NCBI GenBank assembly: GCA_963720785.1
Contig: CAVRGQ010000008.1
Location: forward strand, 434,001 to 498,000
Direction: 5' to 3'
Source of the DNA: CAVRGQ01 sp963720785
GTDB taxonomy: Bacteria > Actinomycetota > Acidimicrobiia > IMCC26256 > DASPTH01
Length of the DNA stretch: 64,000 nucleotides
Shown here: positions 1-8,082 of the stretch, piece after piece
Layout: each line of letters begins with the position of its first letter
Position numbering within the stretch: position 1 is the first letter of the stretch
Program-made: the position numbers and the translations under genes
Notes under the pieces: generated by a model
What the model was told of the DNA's origin: nothing
The model's input: the letters and a program-made list of their open reading frames with translations, nothing else
Database searches by the model: none

Positions 1-2
1 AG

Positions 3-140
3 TTCGACGACGGCTCCAGCGTGGAGGTCGGCCCGGGCGACTGTGCGCACCTGCCCGCCGGCCACGACGCGTGGATCCTCGGCGACGAGCCGTGCGTGTT
101 CATCGACATGATGGGCGCGGCGAACTACGCGAAGCGGTAA
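3..140 (+). CDS. Cupin-domain protein, C-terminal fragment
   Basis: Only the last 45 codons are in the window; the reading frame enters from the left edge and ends at TAA. The residues contain a cupin-like stretch with GPGDCAHLPAGHDAWI followed by EPCVFIDMMG, typical of the second beta-hairpin of small single-domain cupins. Function cannot be assigned from a fragment. The next gene is convergent, 22 bp away. Confidence 0.6.
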   Translation, partial: FDDGSSVEVGPGDCAHLPAGHDAWILGDEPCVFIDMMGAANYAKR

Positions 141-162
141 CGCCGGCAGCCCGAACAGGACG

Positions 163-399
163 TCAGTCGGGCAGCTGCTCGAGCCGGGCGACGACCGCGT
201 CCATCCCCCGCGCCACCGCGAGCAGACCGTCGCAGAGCGCCTGGAACGTCTTGTCGGCATACTCCCAGCGTTCGTCGTCGGTCTGGTCCGACGGCACGAG
301 CGTCTCCTCCATGAGGCCGCGCAGGCCCAACTCGGAGGTGAACTGCGCCTCGTCGAGCAGCGCCCGGATCTGGTCCTCGAACGTCACGCCCGAATTCAC
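163..399 (-). CDS. Small hypothetical protein coupled to the cupredoxin gene
   Basis: A 78-residue acidic, mostly helical protein without signal peptide, membrane segment or recognisable motif. Its ATG overlaps the stop codon of the upstream cupredoxin gene by 4 bp, so the two are probably translationally coupled. I do not recognise the family. Its reality rests on the tight overlap, actinobacterial codon use and a length that fits the space before the convergent cupin gene. Confidence 0.5.
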   Translation of the reverse strand: MNSGVTFEDQIRALLDEAQFTSELGLRGLMEETLVPSDQTDDERWEYADKTFQALCDGLLAVARGMDAVVARLEQLPD

Positions 400-875
400 C
401 CGGCTTGGAAGGTCTGGTGCATCCCCTGCGTGTAGTGCACGTAGGTGGTGCCCTGGGAGTCCTTGGTGGTGAGGTTGCAGAAGATCTCGTAGTCACCCGC
501 GGGCAGCGTGGTGGTGAGCTTCCCCGACTTCTTGGGCTTGAGCCCGCCGACCTCACCCATCTTGTCGTCCTCGGGGATGGCCTCTTCGTCGACCGAGCCG
601 TCGGCCTTGGTCGGCAGCGCCACGCCCGGCGTGCTCTTCACCACGACCATCTCGTGCTTCATCGTGCCGATGTTCTTCGCGGTGAAGGTGACCTTGCCCG
701 CGGCCACGAACTTCGGCTTGGGCAACACGTCGAACTCGTAGAGTTGGACCGTCACCGGCTTGCCGCTCTTCGCCGCCGGAGCGGTGGCGACCGCCGGCAC
801 GGCCAGGAACCCGAACACCGCGGTCGTGCAGGCGACCGCTCCGCAGAATTGCCCTGATCCGACGCATGAGCCCAT
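396..875 (-). CDS. Secreted cupredoxin-like (plastocyanin/azurin-type) protein
   Basis: The mature part resembles the blue-copper fold. It has a likely first His ligand in TMKHEMVVV, a Cys in YEIFCNL, then a His in YVHYTQ and a Met in TQGMH, which would complete a type 1 copper site. The N-terminus has a hydrophobic export segment (AVFGFLAVPAVATAPA). The long frame starts MGSCVGSGQ, which is a poor signal peptide n-region. An ATG in another frame at 865 on this strand encodes MRRIRAILR, a textbook n-region, so a one-base indel near 840-850 may have split the signal peptide. The gene overlaps the divergent neighbour at its 5' end. Confidence 0.7.
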   Translation of the reverse strand: MGSCVGSGQFCGAVACTTAVFGFLAVPAVATAPAAKSGKPVTVQLYEFDVLPKPKFVAAGKVTFTAKNIGTMKHEMVVVKSTPGVALPTKADGSVDEEAIPEDDKMGEVGGLKPKKSGKLTTTLPAGDYEIFCNLTTKDSQGTTYVHYTQGMHQTFQAG

Positions 876-1252
876 TCAACTCGCTCGAGGTGACGCTCCG
901 GGACGCGGCCGACGACGACTACTGCTACCTCACCACTCGCGGGCGGGTGTCGGGCCGGCCGCACGAGATCGAGATCTGGTTCGCGGTCGATCCGGCGGTC
1001 GGCACCACGCTGCACCTGCTCGCGGGCGCCGGGGACGCGTCCGACTGGGTGCGCAACCTGCAGGCGCATCCCGCGGTGACGGTGCGGCTGCGTGACGTCA
1101 CCTACGAGGCTCGGGGACGGGTGGTCACCGATCCCACCGAGGACGAACGGGCGCGCACCCTCGTGTTCGACAAGTACCAGCCGCGCAACGAGGGCGAGCT
1201 GGTCACGTGGCGGGCGCGGGCATTGCCGGTGGCGCTCGACGTTCAGTCGTAG
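866..1252 (+). CDS. F420H2-dependent nitroreductase/quinone-reductase family protein
   Basis: A 128-residue single-domain split-barrel protein of the deazaflavin-dependent nitroreductase (DDN-like) family. The opening YCYLTTRGRVSGRPHEIEIW is typical: the strand binds F420 and the GRxSGRPHEIE turn is conserved. WVRNLQAHPAVTVRL is the second family hallmark. Members use reduced coenzyme F420 to reduce quinones or nitro compounds; the actual substrate is unknown. It fits with the F420 biosynthesis gene near 14.8 kb. It ends convergently with imuB, overlapping by about 10 bp. Confidence 0.8.
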   Translation: MSPFNSLEVTLRDAADDDYCYLTTRGRVSGRPHEIEIWFAVDPAVGTTLHLLAGAGDASDWVRNLQAHPAVTVRLRDVTYEARGRVVTDPTEDERARTLVFDKYQPRNEGELVTWRARALPVALDVQS

Positions 1253-2978
1253 AGCGCTTCCACCGCGGCGCGGCCGCGTTCCACCGCCACGAGGCAGGCG
1301 ACTTCGCCGGCACCCTCTCCGGCGCCGCGCGCGTCCACCACCACCTGCCACAACACCCGGCGCCGGCGTTGCGACCACCAGCGCAGGTCGTGGGCCCACG
1401 GGCCCGCCCACGCGACGAGCCGGCCCCCACCACCGGGGAGCGCGGCGCAGTCGAGGGCGACGGGCGGCGCCGACACCTCACCCCGGCCCGACACCACCAC
1501 CGGCGCGCCGCGCTCGTCGAGCAACGCCGCGGGCACCGGCGGGTCGAACACCCGCGCCGGCGCGGGTCCGGGCACCGCCCCGGGCCAGGGCGCAGCCTCG
1601 GACCTGCCGTCGGGGGCAGCCTCGGACGGGCTGTCGCCGGCACTCCGCTCGTCGCCCCACGGCACCCAGCGCACCCGTTCGAGCGGGGTGCGCCCACCCA
1701 CCGGCAACGCGGTCGCCACCGCGTCGGGCCCGAGCAGCGCCTGCACCCGCGCCAGCGCCCGCCCGGCGCGGTCGGCCGCCGCGGGATCGCCGCCCCAGAA
1801 CCCGAGCTGGCGACCCGTCGCCGGGATCACGTCGTCGGGGGCGAGGCGCAGCACGGTGAGCCCGCCGGTGACCATCTCCGCGTCGGCGGCGTCGGCGGCC
1901 GTCGCGCCGGGCGCGGCGACCCCGCTGTCGCTCGCGACCAGCCACGCCTCGAGCTGCCAGCGCACCCGCGCCACCAACGTGGACGGTGTGAGCGCACCCT
2001 CGTGGCGCCAGCACCGGGTGAGCCGCTCGCCGTGCTCGGTCTCGGCCTCCACCACCACCCGGGTGCAGCAGCAGCCCATCGCGTCGAGATGGCCGAGCAG
2101 GCGATCCGCGAGCGCCTTCGCCGCGAAGGCGGCTTCGTCGACGCGAGTCGCCGGCGGATCGAGCTCCATCGTCTCCACCAACTCGGGTGGCACTTCACGC
2201 GCAAGTGGTTCGTGACCGGGTTCCCCGCGGCGAGACGGTGCGCGAGCAGGCCGGGCGGCCCGAAGCGCGCCGCCACTGCCGACTCGGGCAGCGCGGCGTA
2301 GTCGCCGAGGGTGCGCAGGCCGAGCCGCGCGAGCAGGTCGACGAGCGCGGCACCGTCGCCGTAGGACGCCTCGACCGGACCCGCGAGCACGCTCACCGGC
2401 CACTCGGCGAGGAACGCGACCGTGCCCCCGAGCTCCACCACGCGCGACCGCACGTCCTGATGGGCTCCGCCACTGGCGAGCCCCGCGGCGAACACGCCCG
2501 CGGCGACACCGACGGTCGCGTCGGTGATCCCCAACCCGGCGACGGTGTCGACCACCAGCTGGGCGAGCGCGTCGTCGCCACCGAAGTAGCGCGACGGCCC
2601 GCGTGTCGCGAACGACAGCGCGCCCGGTTCGTGCAGCACGAGGCGCGGCACGTGGTGCTCGACCGCGCGCGCGACTTCTTCGAACGCTCGGGCATCGCCC
2701 GCTTCGTCGACGTCGAGCACGACGAGCCCGGCGCAGCGCGCCTCGGCCTCGCGACGGCGCAGCCCGCGCGTCACACCCTCGGCACGCGCCTCGGTCGACG
2801 CCGCGACCACCCGCAACCCGCGCTGCCCGCGGTCGACGACCGCGACGGGCACGCCCACGAGCGCGGGTTCGCGACGGCGGGCCGCGGTGACCGGCCAGTC
2901 GGGGCAGCGCAACATCGCGGTGCGAACGGGCTCGGCGGACATGACGGGCTCGGCGGGCAAGGCCGGTTCCTCCATCAC
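1243..2978 (-). CDS. imuB: Y-family polymerase-like protein ImuB (frameshifted)
   Basis: ImuB is the catalytically inactive Y-family polymerase paralogue of the ImuA-ImuB-DnaE2 mutasome, bridging the beta clamp and DnaE2 during SOS mutagenesis. The first part (MLRCPDWPVTAARR onward, through SFATRGPSRYFGGDDALA and the helix-hairpin region LGLRTLGDYAALPESAVAARFG) is in one frame down to about 2205. The little-finger part resumes with REVPPELVETMELDPP in another frame and runs to 1243. A single indel near 2200-2215 accounts for this. The start is GTG at 2978 or ATG at 2975, directly after the imuA-like gene and its 20-bp tandem repeat. Confidence 0.8.
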
Positions 2979-2990
2979 CCGGCTCGGGCG

Positions 2991-3030
2991 AGCATCATCC
3001 CGCTCGCGCCAGCATCATCCCGCTCGCGCC
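2991..3030. repeat. Perfect 20-bp tandem duplication between imuA and imuB
   Basis: Two adjacent identical 20-bp units (AGCATCATCCCGCTCGCGCC on the plus strand). On the coding strand each unit carries a TGA, so the duplication lies at the 3' end of the imuA-like gene and just before the imuB start. It looks like a recent slippage duplication. Confidence 0.9.
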
Positions 3031-3736
3031 AGCCAGCCCTCGCGGGCACCCGACCGGGCCTCGGCGTGCACGTGGAGCCGCCGTTCGGTGAGGTGGTGCA
3101 CCTCGCCCGACGCGTCGGGCGCCGCGTCCCACTCGGAACCGCGGGCGTGCAGCGTGAGCGCGGCGTCGGCGGGCCAACGCTCACCGACCACCAGCACCGT
3201 CTCGCGCTCGCGGGCGCGCGCCACCAGGCGCCGGGCGTCGGCGATCCCCACCCCTCCCACTCCCGCTCCGGCGGGCGGGAGATCCGCGAGCACCAGGCTC
3301 ACGCCGTCGACCAGCGCGGCGACCACGGAGGCCCAGCGGGCGGGGGGCACCCGCCGGACCACCGCGAACCGTTCGAGCGCGACCCCCGCCTCGCTCGCGG
3401 CGAGCGCACCGAACGAACCCGCCGGGTCGACCACCGCCACCCACTCCCCCGCCCGGGTGCACGCGGCCGCGAGCTCGAAGCCGAGGGTCGTGACCCCGGC
3501 GCCGGGCGCGCCGACGACCCGCACCACGCTCCCGCGGCAGCGTGCCCCGCGGCACCGAGCGCGGCGAGCGACGGCCCGAGCTCCAGGGCCCGCTCGTGGG
3601 CGAGGCTCACCGGACGGGCGTGGCGGCCGACCTCCTCGAGATGTGCCCGCGCCGCGGCGTCACGCCTCGGCAGCTTGGTCGACAGCCTCGTGAGCCGCGC
3701 GAGCTGGGGGATGTCGGGGGAAGTGGCCGTCGCCAT
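3015..3736 (-). CDS. imuA: ImuA-like RecA-fold protein (frameshifted)
   Basis: Upstream partner of ImuB. The N-terminus MATATSPDIPQLARLTRL is in one frame. Near 3535 the frame changes and continues as VVRVVGAPGAGVTTLGFELA, a degenerate Walker A-type loop, then LVLADLPPAG, a Walker B-like strand. This is the layout of the actinobacterial ImuA' protein that interacts with ImuB. A single-base indel in the G/C-rich stretch at 3525-3545 explains the split. Assignment rests on the RecA-like features plus position directly before imuB. Confidence 0.65.
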
Positions 3737-3806
3737 GGACCCTCGACCTTACCGAACACACGTTCGCCCCGTCAATCCCGGGCGATCACGGGTCGGTCCC
3801 GGACGG

Positions 3807-4333
3807 TCAGTCCCGCAGCGCCGCCGTCACCTCGGCGAGGGGGGCGTGGTCGGTGCTGTCGGCGTCGAGGTGCTCGTACCGGACCTGGTCGCCCGGGCCG
3901 AGCACGAACGTGGCACCGATCTGGGTGACCCGCTTCCCGCCTTGTGCACGCGGTACCCGCGCTTCGACGTCTCACGCGTGGCCTTCCACGTCCGCGGATG
4001 GAACATCATCAGGAAAGGGACCGTGCGCACGGCGGCGGCGTTCGCCGCAACCGCGTCGTCGTCGACCATCACCAGGAACGGGATCCGTTCCTCGAGCACG
4101 AACGCCTCGGCATAGCGCCGGTCACCCGTGCCGACCGCGACGATGTCGGCACCCAGTGCGGTGATCTCGGTGTCGTGGTCACGCAACTCCGCGACGTGCT
4201 CGCGGCAGTGCAGTCAACCGAAATGTCGGAGGAACACCAACACGACCGGACGGTCGTGCCACAGGTCGCCGAGGCGGTGCGATGCGCCGCCGGAGTCGAC
4301 GAGCGACGCGTCGGAGAGCGCCGCGAGGTCCAA
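3807..4333 (-). CDS. Peroxiredoxin-like (AhpC/TSA) protein with in-frame TGA at the CxxC site: candidate selenoprotein
   Basis: Thioredoxin-fold protein of the Prx-like family, whose members carry FLRHFGCxxCREH at the active site. Here the same reading frame gives VVLVFLRHFG, then TGA (4216-4214), then LHCREHVAEL. The TGA replaces the first Cys of CxxC, giving UxxC if decoded as selenocysteine. Frame is continuous on both sides. A separate one-base shift near 3945 moves the C-terminal part (GKRVTQIGATFVLGPGDQV) into another frame ending at 3807. I see no ATG or GTG start in frame; TTG at 4333 is the best candidate, so the start is uncertain. If not a selenoprotein, the TGA would be a nonsense mutation or a substitution error. 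Confidence 0.65.
4189..4205 (-). promoter_or_regulatory. Candidate bacterial SECIS hairpin after the in-frame TGA
   Basis: On the coding strand a perfect 6-bp stem CCGCGA/TCGCGG encloses a 5-nt loop GCACG. The loop begins 15 nt after the TGA, close to the window where bacterial SECIS loops lie. A weaker lower helix can form between GCA and TGC further out. The fold was found by eye; no energy or covariance test was done. Confidence 0.4.
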
Positions 4334-4344
4334 GCGAGGCTCGA

Positions 4345-4710
4345 CTACGCCGTCGGCTCGGGCGTCGGCAGGGGCTCGAAGCCGAGCGCACGCAGCGCGT
4401 CGGGGTCCCAGCCGGCGTCGTCGCCGTAGTAGCCGAAGAGGTTCTCGATGATCTCGATCGCCTGGGGCTCGAGCTCGGCCCAGCGCTCGGGCGGGGCGGT
4501 CACGCCCACGCTGCTCGAGTACACCGTCACCGAACGGGCGCCGGCACGGAAGAGGCGCTTGGCCAGTACGTCGGCGGGGCGGTTCTTCGTGATGTCGGAC
4601 ACCGACTGGTAGCGCTCGATGCCCATCCCGGTCAGGGACCGGTTGAGGTCGAAGATCCGGGTCTTGGAGTCGATGCCCTCACGCACGGCGACGGTGATCT
4701 GCTGGCCCAT
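4345..4710 (-). CDS. Conserved actinobacterial protein, possibly Nfu N-terminal-like
   Basis: A 121-residue soluble protein starting MGQQITVAV. The segment RSLTGMGIERYQS followed by RPADVLAKRLFRAGARSVTVY resembles the N-terminal domain of Nfu/NifU-type scaffold proteins (a short alpha/beta domain with a GxGxE/HxY turn), but no Cys-containing Fe-S domain follows. Function unknown. Its stop codon lies 9 bp before the proposed TTG start of the peroxiredoxin-like gene, suggesting cotranscription. Confidence 0.6.
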   Translation of the reverse strand: MGQQITVAVREGIDSKTRIFDLNRSLTGMGIERYQSVSDITKNRPADVLAKRLFRAGARSVTVYSSSVGVTAPPERWAELEPQAIEIIENLFGYYGDDAGWDPDALRALGFEPLPTPEPTA

Positions 4711-4759
4711 GGCCCGAGAGCGTATCCCGGCGGTCCCCGCCGCCCCCGCAACCAGGAGA

Positions 4760-5431
4760 TCAGGCGAACAGGCGACCCGGGGGCGGGGCGACGCCCCGCC
4801 AGCACAGACCGTCCATGAACACCCACGACCGCCGGTGGATGGCGCTCGGCCCGTAGCCCAACAGCGCGACCTTGTGGGCAGGCGCCGGGTAGCCCACGTT
4901 CGACGCGAAGTCGTACACCGGATAGTGCTCGGCGGCTTCGGCCATCATCCCGTCGCGGGTCACCTTGGCCACGCACGACGCCGCCGCCACCGCGAGACAC
5001 GAGGCGTCGCCCTTGATCACGGTGGTGACCTTGTCGGGCATCCCGAGGTAGTCGTGGTTGCCGTCGAGGATGATCCGGTCGGGCACGTGGCCCTGGGCCT
5101 CGAGCTCGGCGAGCGCCCGCATCGCCGCGGCCCGCAGCGCGGCGGTCATGCCCAGCTCGTCGCACTCGAGGTACGACGCGTGACCGACCCCCACGGCGAC
5201 GGCCCACCGCCGGACCCGCCTCGCGGCCACCTCGCGCTCGGCGCGGGTGAGCTCCTTCGAGTCGCGCACGCCACTCAGGTGCTCGGGCGCGGGCACCACC
5301 GCGGCGACGGTCACCGGGCCCGCCCAGGCGCCGCGACCGACCTCGTCGATCCCCACGACGACGCCGTCGCCCGCGTCCCAGAACTTCCGCTCGAGGCGGA
5401 GCGTCGGGCCGCGCTTCTTCGACGGAGGCAC
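4760..5431 (-). CDS. rnhB: Ribonuclease HII
   Basis: Hydrolyses the RNA strand of RNA-DNA hybrids and initiates ribonucleotide excision from DNA. The 223-residue protein has the family start GIDEVGRGAWAGPV, carrying the first two acidic catalytic residues. It continues with VRDSKELTRAERE, the third acidic residue in RIILDGNHDYLG, and the conserved basic/Ser region VIKGDASCLAVAAASCVAKVTRD. Length is usual for the family. Start is GTG at 5431. Confidence 0.95.
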   Translation of the reverse strand: MPPSKKRGPTLRLERKFWDAGDGVVVGIDEVGRGAWAGPVTVAAVVPAPEHLSGVRDSKELTRAEREVAARRVRRWAVAVGVGHASYLECDELGMTAALRAAAMRALAELEAQGHVPDRIILDGNHDYLGMPDKVTTVIKGDASCLAVAAASCVAKVTRDGMMAEAAEHYPVYDFASNVGYPAPAHKVALLGYGPSAIHRRSWVFMDGLCWRGVAPPPGRLFA

Positions 5432-5440
5432 GGCCCGACG

Positions 5441-5842
5441 CTAGTCACCGATCCAGTCAGCCGCCGAGACGCCCGCGTCGGCCGCTGCATCGAAGTTCGT
5501 GAGCCCCTTGCACTGGGCGATGTTCTGCTTGTTCGGGTTCTCCGCGCCCGGAACGACACCGCCCGTGCCCTGGCCCGGTTCGTACGAGATCACGTCGGCG
5601 ATGCCGTCGCAGTTCACGTCGATGCCCACCGGACCGTGGAAGTTTGCAACCTGCGCGTGGGTGAGGTGTTGCACCACGCCGTTACCGATGAAGATCGGAT
5701 CGTCGGGCGAGCACACGTTGATGACGACCTGTACGGCCTTCGGGTTCATCGACAGATTGACGCAGTCGTGGGCGAAGGCCGGACCCGCCAGGCCGACCAC
5801 CAGGCCGAGTGCCCCGAGGATCGGCAGGAACAACTTCTTCAT
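5441..5842 (-). CDS. Small secreted protein of unknown function
   Basis: A 133-residue protein with a clear Sec signal peptide: MKK, hydrophobic core LFLPILGALGLVVGLAG, cleavage after AFA. The mature part has four cysteines (HDCVNL, NVCSPDD, VNCDGIAD, AQCKG) that could form two disulfides. No catalytic motif is recognised. DVNCDGIADV resembles a calcium-loop-like sequence but is too short to call. The start ATG is preceded by a GGGGGA ribosome binding site. Confidence 0.75.
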   Translation of the reverse strand: MKKLFLPILGALGLVVGLAGPAFAHDCVNLSMNPKAVQVVINVCSPDDPIFIGNGVVQHLTHAQVANFHGPVGIDVNCDGIADVISYEPGQGTGGVVPGAENPNKQNIAQCKGLTNFDAAADAGVSAADWIGD

Positions 5843-5946
5843 GGGAACTCCCCCTGAGTCGTCCTGCCCACGGTGGCCGAGACGCTACGTCGGGCGCGAA
5901 TCGGGCGCAACGGGCACGCCCGGGGTGGCCGGGATAGCGTCCGGCC

Positions 5947-6360
5947 ATGAGCGACTCGACGACCCAGGCGGGCAACAAGCAGGTGGTGCTCGACTTCTGG
6001 CACGCCCCACCCGCGAAGCAGGCCGGCTTCCTCACCGACGACGCGAAGTGGCACCTGCCACCCTCCATCGGCGACGGCCAGTTCGGCGTCTCCACCCTCG
6101 AGGGCGACGAAGCCAAGGCGATCTTCGAGCTCGCCACCGGCGTGTACGAACCGGTCGGGAGCGTCGACGTGCTGCACCTCATCGCCGAGGACAACCTCGT
6201 GGCCCTGCACTGCGTGCTGCACACGCGCACGAAGGCCGGGTACGACTACGACGGTCCGTACCACATGCTCTTCCGCCTGCGCGACGGCAAGATCGCCGAG
6301 ACGTGGGAGTTCCTCGACACCGCGTACCTCGCGGCACGTGTCGTGCCGCGAGGTGGATGA
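5947..6360 (+). CDS. SnoaL/NTF2-like family protein
   Basis: 137 residues with an NTF2-type cone fold pattern: an N-terminal helix (NKQVVLDFWHAPPAKQ), a DDAKWHLPPS strand where family members define the limb of the pocket, and a C-terminal strand pair (YHMLFRLRDGKIAETWEFLD) that is highly typical of SnoaL-like proteins. Such proteins act as small isomerases, cyclases or hydrolases; no specific substrate can be given. The following SDR gene starts about 20 bp downstream, so they may work on the same compound. Confidence 0.75.
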   Translation: MSDSTTQAGNKQVVLDFWHAPPAKQAGFLTDDAKWHLPPSIGDGQFGVSTLEGDEAKAIFELATGVYEPVGSVDVLHLIAEDNLVALHCVLHTRTKAGYDYDGPYHMLFRLRDGKIAETWEFLDTAYLAARVVPRGG

Positions 6361-6379
6361 GGGCCGGGGGTTGATCGCA

Positions 6380-7159
6380 ATGGACGACACCTTCACCTCA
6401 CACATCGCCTCCCCCACGACCGGGGTCGTGATCACGGGCGGCGCGTCGGGCCTCGGCTTCGCGTCCGCCGAGGCGCTCGCCGCGGTCGGGCGACCGGTCG
6501 CGCTGTGGGACCTCTCGGAGGACAAGGCCACCGCGCAGGCACTCGCGCTCGCCGACGCGTATGGCGTGGTCACTGCCGGCTTCGGCGTCGACGTGCGCGA
6601 CGTCGACGCGATCACCGCGTCCGCCGCTCGCACCCGCGCCGCGTTGCCGTCGATCGGTGGGCTCGTCCACTGCGCCGGCACCGTCGACACCGGGTCGCTC
6701 GAGGGCATCACCGTCGACACATGGGACTCCGGCATCAACGTGCACCTCCGGCCGATCCCCTTCTTGATCCAGGCGTTCCTCGACGACCTGCGCGCGCAGC
6801 CCGGCAGCGCGATCGTCGCGACTGCGTCGATCAACGCCACGCTCGGCAACGCCGGCAACCCGATCTACACCGCGGGCAAGGGCGGCGTGCTCGCGCTGGT
6901 GCGTTCCCTCGCCGATCGCCTCGGACGCGAGGGAATCCGCATCAACGCGATCTCGCCCGGCCAGATCCGCACCCCGATGATGCAGCCCACGCTCGACGCG
7001 CTGGGCGAGAACCGCTTCACCGACCGCATCCTGCTCGGGCGACTCGGCGAGCCGCCGGAGATCGGTCGGGTCGTGCGCTTCCTGCTGTCCGACGAGGCGA
7101 GCTACGTCACCGCGTCCGAGATCGTGGTCGACGGCGGCAACATCTCGTCCCAGCGTTGA
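6380..7159 (+). CDS. Short-chain dehydrogenase/reductase
   Basis: Classical SDR of 259 residues. It has the NAD(P)-binding glycine motif TGGASGLGFA near residue 15 and an acidic residue after strand 2 (LWDLSEDK), which suggests NAD preference. The active site shows Ser in TASINATLG and YTAGK (Tyr-x-x-x-Lys). The C-terminal AISPGQIRTPM and SEIVVDGGN are standard. ATG at 6380 was chosen over an upstream GTG because it places the glycine motif at the usual distance and follows a purine-rich stretch. Probable operon with the SnoaL-like gene. Confidence 0.9.
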   Translation: MDDTFTSHIASPTTGVVITGGASGLGFASAEALAAVGRPVALWDLSEDKATAQALALADAYGVVTAGFGVDVRDVDAITASAARTRAALPSIGGLVHCAGTVDTGSLEGITVDTWDSGINVHLRPIPFLIQAFLDDLRAQPGSAIVATASINATLGNAGNPIYTAGKGGVLALVRSLADRLGREGIRINAISPGQIRTPMMQPTLDALGENRFTDRILLGRLGEPPEIGRVVRFLLSDEASYVTASEIVVDGGNISSQR

Positions 7160-7254
7160 CACGGCAACCCGGGGGCAACGTCGCGGTCGTCGTCGGGGTG
7201 TGCGCCCTGGTGGTGCTGGCGCTCCTCGGTCTGGTGGCGGCACTCGTCCGCTGA
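7157..7254 (+). CDS. Possible 32-residue single-span membrane peptide
   Basis: A TTG overlapping the SDR stop codon (TTGA) opens a frame encoding LTRQPGGN, then an uninterrupted hydrophobic stretch (VAVVVGVCALVVLALLGLVA) and a C-terminal Arg before TGA. The composition is what a one-helix membrane peptide would look like. There is no independent evidence for translation, and alanine/valine-rich frames are common in this GC range. Confidence 0.3.
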
Positions 7255-7285
7255 CGACGCCCCCGCACCGGCGTACCATTCGCCC

Positions 7286-7654
7286 GTGCGCACCCACCGT
7301 GCGATCAGAACCGTCGCGCCGCTCCTTGCGCTCGGTGCCGTCTTCGTCGTGGGCGTCGGCGGCTGCGAGGGCTCGGGCTCGTCGTCGAGCACCGCACCCG
7401 TCCAGCGCCACGATGCGTTCGTCGGCGCGCCGGCGTGCGCACCCGGCGAGATCGTCGAGCGTGACCTGAGCCCCAACGGCTCGCAGTACCGCTGCGTCGC
7501 ACCCAATCCCGCGCAGCCGGCATCGGCGAACGCCGACGTGCAGCAGGGCGACCGGTGCGACAACTTCGGCGCCACCATCGTCAACAAGCAGGGCCTGGTG
7601 TTCGACTGCGAGCCCTGGGGCGTCGGCCAGGAGATGCGCTGGATCCGGCCGTAG
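7286..7654 (+). CDS. Putative lipoprotein of unknown function
   Basis: 122 residues from a GTG start. The signal sequence MRTHRAIRTVAPLLALGAVFV leads to VGVGGC, a plausible lipobox with the Cys at residue 27, followed by a Ser-rich linker (EGSGSSSSTAP). The remaining domain has three further cysteines (PACAPGE, YRCVAP, DRCDNF) and a fourth in FDCEPW. Predicted to be membrane-anchored on the outside. No family recognised. Confidence 0.65.
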   Translation: MRTHRAIRTVAPLLALGAVFVVGVGGCEGSGSSSSTAPVQRHDAFVGAPACAPGEIVERDLSPNGSQYRCVAPNPAQPASANADVQQGDRCDNFGATIVNKQGLVFDCEPWGVGQEMRWIRP

Positions 7655-7670
7655 CCGGCCCACACCTGGC

Positions 7671-8082
7671 CTAGTCGGCTTCCAACCGCTGCACGTTGGC
7701 GGACTCGTTGTCGTCGAAGTCGGTGCTGAACCACACGTCGAGCATCTCGCGCGCGACCTCCGGCGAGGTGAGGCGCAGCCCCATCACGAGCACGTTCGCG
7801 TCGTTCCACTTCGCGCGCGCCCGCAGCGGTGGTGGCGTCGGTGCAGAGCGCGGCCCGCACGCCGGGCACCTTGTTCGCCGCGATCGACGCACCGGTGCCG
7901 GTCCAGCAGAACAGCACGCCGGTGTCAGCGGCGCGCAACGCGACCAACTCGCCGACCGCGTGACCCACCTCGGCCCACTCGCCGTCGGGCGCGGCGACCA
8001 CCACGTGACCGCGCGTCTCGAGGTCGGCGCGCACCGCGTCGGTGAGCGGCGTCCACTCGTCGGACCCGAACGCGACCCTCAC
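7671..8082 (-). CDS. RpiB/LacAB-family sugar-phosphate isomerase (frameshifted)
   Basis: Ribose-5-phosphate isomerase B family. The N-terminal part starts at GTG 8082 with VRVAFGSDEWTPL and contains the active-site Cys loop (LFCWTGTGASIAANKVPGVR). Near 7820 the frame shifts and resumes with KWNDANVLVMGLRLTSPEVA, the conserved family C-terminus, ending at 7671. One extra or missing base in the alternating GC stretch explains it. The start GTG overlaps the stop of the upstream HAD-like gene (GTGA). Interconverts ribose- and ribulose-5-phosphate or a related pair. Confidence 0.75.
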
